Below, one piece after another: positions 60,520 through 64,000 of a DNA stretch of 64,000 nt. The DNA is from Puniceicoccales bacterium Verruco_01 (lineage in GTDB: Bacteria > Verrucomicrobiota > Verrucomicrobiia > Opitutales > Oceanipulchritudinaceae). Made by a program: the position numbers and the translations under genes. The stretch is taken from positions 1 to 64,000 of the forward strand of contig LVBV01000003.1 in assembly GCA_001604565.1 (NCBI GenBank), written 5' to 3'. How positions within the stretch are numbered: the stretch's first letter is position 1; every line of letters begins with the position of its first letter. Below the pieces are notes generated by a model. That model searched no databases and had not been told where the DNA came from. It saw only the letters and a list, made by a program, of their open reading frames with translations.

Positions 60520-61830
60520 ATGCACATCGCGATGTTCAGCAATACCTTCCTGCCGATGCTGGGGGGTATCGAAAAGTCCGTCGCCACCTTTGCGGCGGAC
60601 TTCCGCAAGGCGGGACACCGCTGCCTAGTGGTGACGCCCGAGATGACCGGGGCCGAGGAAAGTGACGAGGAAACCCTGCGCGTGCCCTCCCTCAAGAACA
60701 TCGGCGGGAGCCCCTTCTCCCTGCACCTGCCGATTCCCGGGCTCCTCACGACGAAGATGGACGACTTCGCCCCCGATATTGTGCACGCGCACCATCCCTT
60801 TCTCCTAGGCGACAGCGCCCTGAGGACCGCCCGGCGGCTGGACGTGCCCCTCGTCATGACCTACCACACGCTGTGGGACCGCTACGCGGATTTCTTTCCC
60901 GGCGAGACGCTCAAGAACATCGTGGTGCGCCTCTCGGTGGAGTATGCGAACCTCTGCGACTGCGTGATCGCACCGAGCGCGAGCCTCGCGGCCATGATCG
61001 CGGACCTCGGCGTGGAGGCGCCGGTGGAGGTGATCCCGACCGGCATCGACCTTGCCCTCTTTTCCTCGGGCGACCGCACCCGGGGCCGCGCTCTGCTCGG
61101 CGCGGAGGAAAACTGGCACATCGCCGGATACGTGGGCCGCGTGGGACCGGAAAAAAACCTCGCGTGGCTCTGCGAGGCGGCGGCAAAATGGTGCCGGGGC
61201 GATCCCCTCGCGCATCTGGCGATCATCGGCCCATCGGAGGCGTACGGGCCGGTCTTGAGGAAAGTCTTTGAAAGGGCGGGTCTTGCGGAGCGCCTACTTC
61301 TCCCCGGCGCCTTCCGGGGTGGCGACCTTGCCGACGCGTACGCGGCGCTCGACGCCTTCACCTTCACCTCCAAGAGCGACACGCAGGGCATCGTCCTAGC
61401 CGAGGCGATGGCGGCAGGCCTGCCCATCGCGGCGTTGGACGCCCCCGGCGCGCGCGAGGCCGTGACGGACGCCGAAAACGGCCTGCTCCTGCCGGGTGAC
61501 GCCTCTTTGGAGGACTACGCGGGGGCGCTTGCAAAGCTCTTTGCCGGTCCGGAAAAGACGGCGGCGATGGGCAGGGAGTCGTCGCGCCGGGCCCTTTCCT
61601 ACGACCGACGCCTCACCGCCGCCCGGATGCTGGAATTGTACACGAGCCTCATCGCGGCACATTCGCTCTCCTCCACAAGGCGGCGCGACGACGGCAAGGT
61701 GGGGCCCCTCGCCAAAATGGCGGGCCGCCTCGACGCGGAGTGGCTCCTTTTGTCCACCAAGGCCGCCGCAACGGTGAACGCCGTGGCCGAAACCCGCGCG
61801 GGGCGCGGCGGCAGTTCCACCCCCGTATAA
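60520..61830 (+). CDS. GT4-family glycosyltransferase
   Basis: 436 residues, retaining GT-B fold. FSNTFLPMLGGIEKSVATFAADF opens the acceptor domain, DIVHAHHPFLLGDSALRTAR follows, and the donor side has VIPTGIDLALFS, GYVGRVGPEKNLAWLCEA and SKSDTQGIVLAEAMAAGLPIAA with the catalytic Glu in the ExxxxG-type motif. Likely a cytoplasmic enzyme transferring a hexose to a lipid or glycan precursor, resembling diacylglycerol glucosyltransferases. Convergent with the histidine kinase gene, 3 bases apart. Confidence 0.85.
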   Translation: MHIAMFSNTFLPMLGGIEKSVATFAADFRKAGHRCLVVTPEMTGAEESDEETLRVPSLKNIGGSPFSLHLPIPGLLTTKMDDFAPDIVHAHHPFLLGDSALRTARRLDVPLVMTYHTLWDRYADFFPGETLKNIVVRLSVEYANLCDCVIAPSASLAAMIADLGVEAPVEVIPTGIDLALFSSGDRTRGRALLGAEENWHIAGYVGRVGPEKNLAWLCEAAAKWCRGDPLAHLAIIGPSEAYGPVLRKVFERAGLAERLLLPGAFRGGDLADAYAALDAFTFTSKSDTQGIVLAEAMAAGLPIAALDAPGAREAVTDAENGLLLPGDASLEDYAGALAKLFAGPEKTAAMGRESSRRALSYDRRLTAARMLELYTSLIAAHSLSSTRRRDDGKVGPLAKMAGRLDAEWLLLSTKAAATVNAVAETRAGRGGSSTPV

Positions 61831-61833
61831 CCC

Positions 61834-63252
61834 TTACGCGCGGATCGGGAAACGGATCGAGAAGACCGTGCCGGTTTCTCCCGTGGAATCGAGGCGGATC
61901 TCCCCGCCCATCTGGCCCGCGAGCTGCGCCGCGATGGCGAGGCCCACGCCCGAGCCGCCCTCCTTGGTGCTTTTGACCGGGCGGAAGGGATCCGCGCGCA
62001 TCGCCTCCGGCAGACCGCTGCCGGAATCCTCCACGCGGAAGGTTCCCCGGCCCGCCGCCACGTCCGCCTCCCAGAACACCCGGACGGACGAACCCGAGGG
62101 CGAGGCCTCCACTGCGTTCGTGACGAGGTTGACGGCGGCAAGGGTGAGGAGGTTCCCGCAGCGGTTGTCGAGAGAGGCCTGCGGACAGGGCGCCTCGACG
62201 AGGGCCACGCCCCGCTCCGCCGCACGGGTCTTCGTGCGGTCCTTCACGACGGCGGCCACCTCCGACAGCGTGTAGTCGAACCGCTCGCCGCCCTCCTCCT
62301 GCGCGAGGATGGAGACCGATTCCTCGATCATGCGTCCCATGCGGCGGATGGCGGCGCTGGCCTCGCCCGCGTCGTCCCCGTCAACGCCCGCGCTCCGACG
62401 GCGTTCCTCCACAAACAGGCTCAGGGCCGCGAGCGGGTTCTTGAGGCCGTGCAGCAGATTCGCCGTCACCGCGCCGATGGCCGAGACGCGCGAGCGTAGC
62501 GCCAGCTCCCGGTTGGCCCGGACCAGTTCCCAGGTGCGGAGCCTCAGGCGGCGGCTCTCGCTCCGCAACTTCCAAAGACTCCAGCCGATGAGGCCGCCGC
62601 CAAGGAGCATCGCCGCCGCGAAGGCCGCACCGGCCTGTCGCAGCAGATTTTTGTCCAGCTCCGCAAAGGCCTGCGCCGTCGGCGCGCCGTCCAGAAGGAA
62701 CTGGCCGATGCCGAGGAGTCGCCGGTCACCCCGCGTGTACACAGGGACCATCACCTCAAGAAGCGGCACCGCCTCAGTCGCGGTTTGCGCGTTGGAGACA
62801 AGAAAGGTATCGAGCCGCGCCTTCGGGTGAAAGCGGCTCACCGGGCGCAGGTTCCGGAGGATCGCCAGATCGCTCTGTTCGATGCCGCCCCGGACGAAGT
62901 TGGCGGGCACCGCATCCATGAAGGCGCCCTCCTCGTCGAAAACGCGCAACGCCACCACCCCGTCCAGCCGCGACACGTCTAGGAGAGCCGCGAGAACCCG
63001 GTCCGCCGCGCCGGAGGAACTGCCCGTGTACTTGAGTTCCAGCGCCTCGGTCCGCTCCGCCTCGTACACTGCCACGGAGGCGAGAATCGCCGCGTCGCGC
63101 CCGAGGATCTGCGCGCGCAGGCTGCCACGAAGGACTAGCGTCACCGCCGCCATCACGGCGAAGAGAAGGCACAGGGCCGCAACGCTGGCGAAAATCGCAC
63201 GGCGCCCGGTGCGGTCCGGGGACATTGCGGCGCTGCGGCGATGGGATGACAT
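61834..63252 (-). CDS. sensor histidine kinase
   Basis: Start chosen at ATG 63252 (MSSHRRSAAMSPDRTG); the ORF-track start at 63318 overlaps the upstream gene. 472 residues. Two membrane spans (about 20-42 and 207-230) flank a periplasmic sensor region. A dimerisation H-box LLHGLKNPLAALSLFVEE carries the phospho-His, and the ATPase domain has N-box NLVTNAVEASP, G1 DSGSGLP and G2 GGSGVGLAIAAQLAGQMGG. The cognate response regulator is not in the window. Confidence 0.92.
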   Translation of the reverse strand: MSSHRRSAAMSPDRTGRRAIFASVAALCLLFAVMAAVTLVLRGSLRAQILGRDAAILASVAVYEAERTEALELKYTGSSSGAADRVLAALLDVSRLDGVVALRVFDEEGAFMDAVPANFVRGGIEQSDLAILRNLRPVSRFHPKARLDTFLVSNAQTATEAVPLLEVMVPVYTRGDRRLLGIGQFLLDGAPTAQAFAELDKNLLRQAGAAFAAAMLLGGGLIGWSLWKLRSESRRLRLRTWELVRANRELALRSRVSAIGAVTANLLHGLKNPLAALSLFVEERRRSAGVDGDDAGEASAAIRRMGRMIEESVSILAQEEGGERFDYTLSEVAAVVKDRTKTRAAERGVALVEAPCPQASLDNRCGNLLTLAAVNLVTNAVEASPSGSSVRVFWEADVAAGRGTFRVEDSGSGLPEAMRADPFRPVKSTKEGGSGVGLAIAAQLAGQMGGEIRLDSTGETGTVFSIRFPIRA

Positions 63253-63310
63253 GATTGAAATAAAGAGTGCGGGAAACGGGCCCTTGTGCCGGAAAAAGCG
63301 CCGTGCGCGA

Positions 63311-64000
63311 TCATGCAACGGGAAGATCGTAGGCGCGCAGTTGTTCCGGAATCAGGACGGCGGCCCCGGGAAGGGCTTTTTCCAGTTCCGTGAGGAACCA
63401 CTGGCGGGACGCCTCTTCTCCGTGGACGAGGATCACCCGCGCCGGAGCGGCCTCGCAGGCGTAGGCAAGCAGCTCCTCGCGATCCGCGTGGCCGGAAAGA
63501 TCGAAGCGCTCCACCTGGGCTTCCAGCGGCGTCTGGTAATCGAGCTTGTCGAAAAGGAAATCTCCGCCCGGCTCGGTCTCCATGAGCTGGCCGCCGGGCG
63601 TGTCCGGATCGCAGTAACCCACGATGCAGACGGTGTTTTTCGCATCGTGCAGGAGGCTCGCCGCGGCCACGTACGAGGGCGTGGACTCGGTCATCATGCC
63701 GCTGGAAAGCAGGTAGATGCCCTGCCGGGGACTCCGCCCGGGACGCAGGTCGCGCTCCAGAATCTGCACCTTCAGGTCCCGCAGGACGCCGGAGCGGAAG
63801 CGGACAAGGCCCGTCTTGCGCGTGATCTCGTCGAACTTCTCCGCGAGATCCAGGCCCAAGCCCGCGCTAAAGATCGGCACCTTCGGGAGAAGATTGCGCG
63901 ATTCGTGCAGGATGCAGAAAAGCTCCTGCGCCCGTCCGAGGGCGAAAACCGGGATGAGGACCGAACCCCCGCGCGCGATCGTCTTCTCGATCGTCTCCAA
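63311..64000 (-). CDS. beta-CASP metallo-beta-lactamase nuclease-like protein, 5' end beyond window
   Basis: C-terminal 229 residues of a longer protein, cut by the right edge. GGSVLIPVFALGRAQELFCIL, SSGMMTESTPSYVAAASLL, ERFDLSGHADREELL (the SGHAD motif) and VILVHGEEASRQWFLTEL are typical of beta-CASP RNA-processing nucleases (YSH1/CPSF-like). The zinc-binding HxHxDH motif would be in the missing N-terminal part. It is followed by the histidine kinase gene 58 bases later on the same strand. Confidence 0.9.
   Translation of the reverse strand: METIEKTIARGGSVLIPVFALGRAQELFCILHESRNLLPKVPIFSAGLGLDLAEKFDEITRKTGLVRFRSGVLRDLKVQILERDLRPGRSPRQGIYLLSSGMMTESTPSYVAAASLLHDAKNTVCIVGYCDPDTPGGQLMETEPGGDFLFDKLDYQTPLEAQVERFDLSGHADREELLAYACEAAPARVILVHGEEASRQWFLTELEKALPGAAVLIPEQLRAYDLPVA

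Noticed and set aside
1-64000. CRISPR array or rRNA genes
   Set aside because: No regularly spaced repeats and no rRNA-like sequence were seen.

Overview
The window is high-GC (roughly two-thirds G+C by eye), densely coded chromosomal DNA from a Gram-negative bacterium. An outer-membrane LpxR-type lipid A deacylase pair, EF-P, FabV, RNase Y together with RNase E/G, a RodZ-like protein and a small CPxC protein of a kind I associate with Opitutae suggest the PVC group, most likely Verrucomicrobiota (Opitutales/Puniceicoccales-like). That taxonomic call is inference. There is no rRNA, CRISPR array, transposase or integrase.

Layout. 1-6.3 kb, minus strand: a GDP-L-fucose block in transcription order fucP (uptake), fkp (salvage), gmd and fcl (de novo; fcl runs off the left edge). 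6.4-8.7 kb: tandem LpxR-like outer-membrane proteins, then coaD. 9.3-13.1 kb, plus strand: rodZ-like gene, pfkB-family kinase, tmk, holB. 13.3-16.5 kb: a small CPxC protein, a lipoprotein, then a divergent flagellin-like gene with a near-consensus sigma-28 promoter, coupled by an ATGA overlap to a small FliS-like protein. 16.5-23.1 kb: HrpA helicase (minus), an isolated 102-aa membrane protein with its own candidate promoter and terminator, and a TPR/GT41 glycosyltransferase. 23.2-33.9 kb, plus strand: fabV, nnr, dprA, kamA, an unknown membrane protein, rny, rodA, rng, ending in a strong bidirectional terminator. 34-38.6 kb: sucA and efp (minus), terC (plus).

38.7-44.5 kb is the most accessory-looking part. 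Several stretches have clearly lower GC. It holds a CBM26-polysaccharide deacetylase fusion, a Cys-rich protein that looks like a circularly permuted papain/NlpC fold, a HAD phosphatase, a basic RG-tailed protein, a dimeric dUTPase and an AAA ATPase preceded by an AT-rich palindrome. 44.6-64 kb: a secreted clan-A glycoside hydrolase, ppk1, folP-folB-folK, HrpB helicase, two unknown proteins, Bcp peroxiredoxin, a CoA-transferase/GNAT fusion, tRNA-Glu(CUC), lysA, a GT4 glycosyltransferase, a sensor histidine kinase and a beta-CASP metallo-beta-lactamase nuclease cut by the right edge.

How the parts work together. The left block makes the GDP-fucose donor by two routes. fkp, the GT41 and GT4 enzymes, the deacetylase and the LpxR pair all point to active surface-glycan and LPS remodelling. 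The flagellin-like gene, its coupled small partner and the nearby OGT-like enzyme form the most interesting candidate system: a divergent filament subunit under flagellar-sigma control, possibly glycosylated. RodZ, RodA, Tmk, HolB, RNase Y, RNase E/G, DprA, the Fol enzymes and LysA are core housekeeping.
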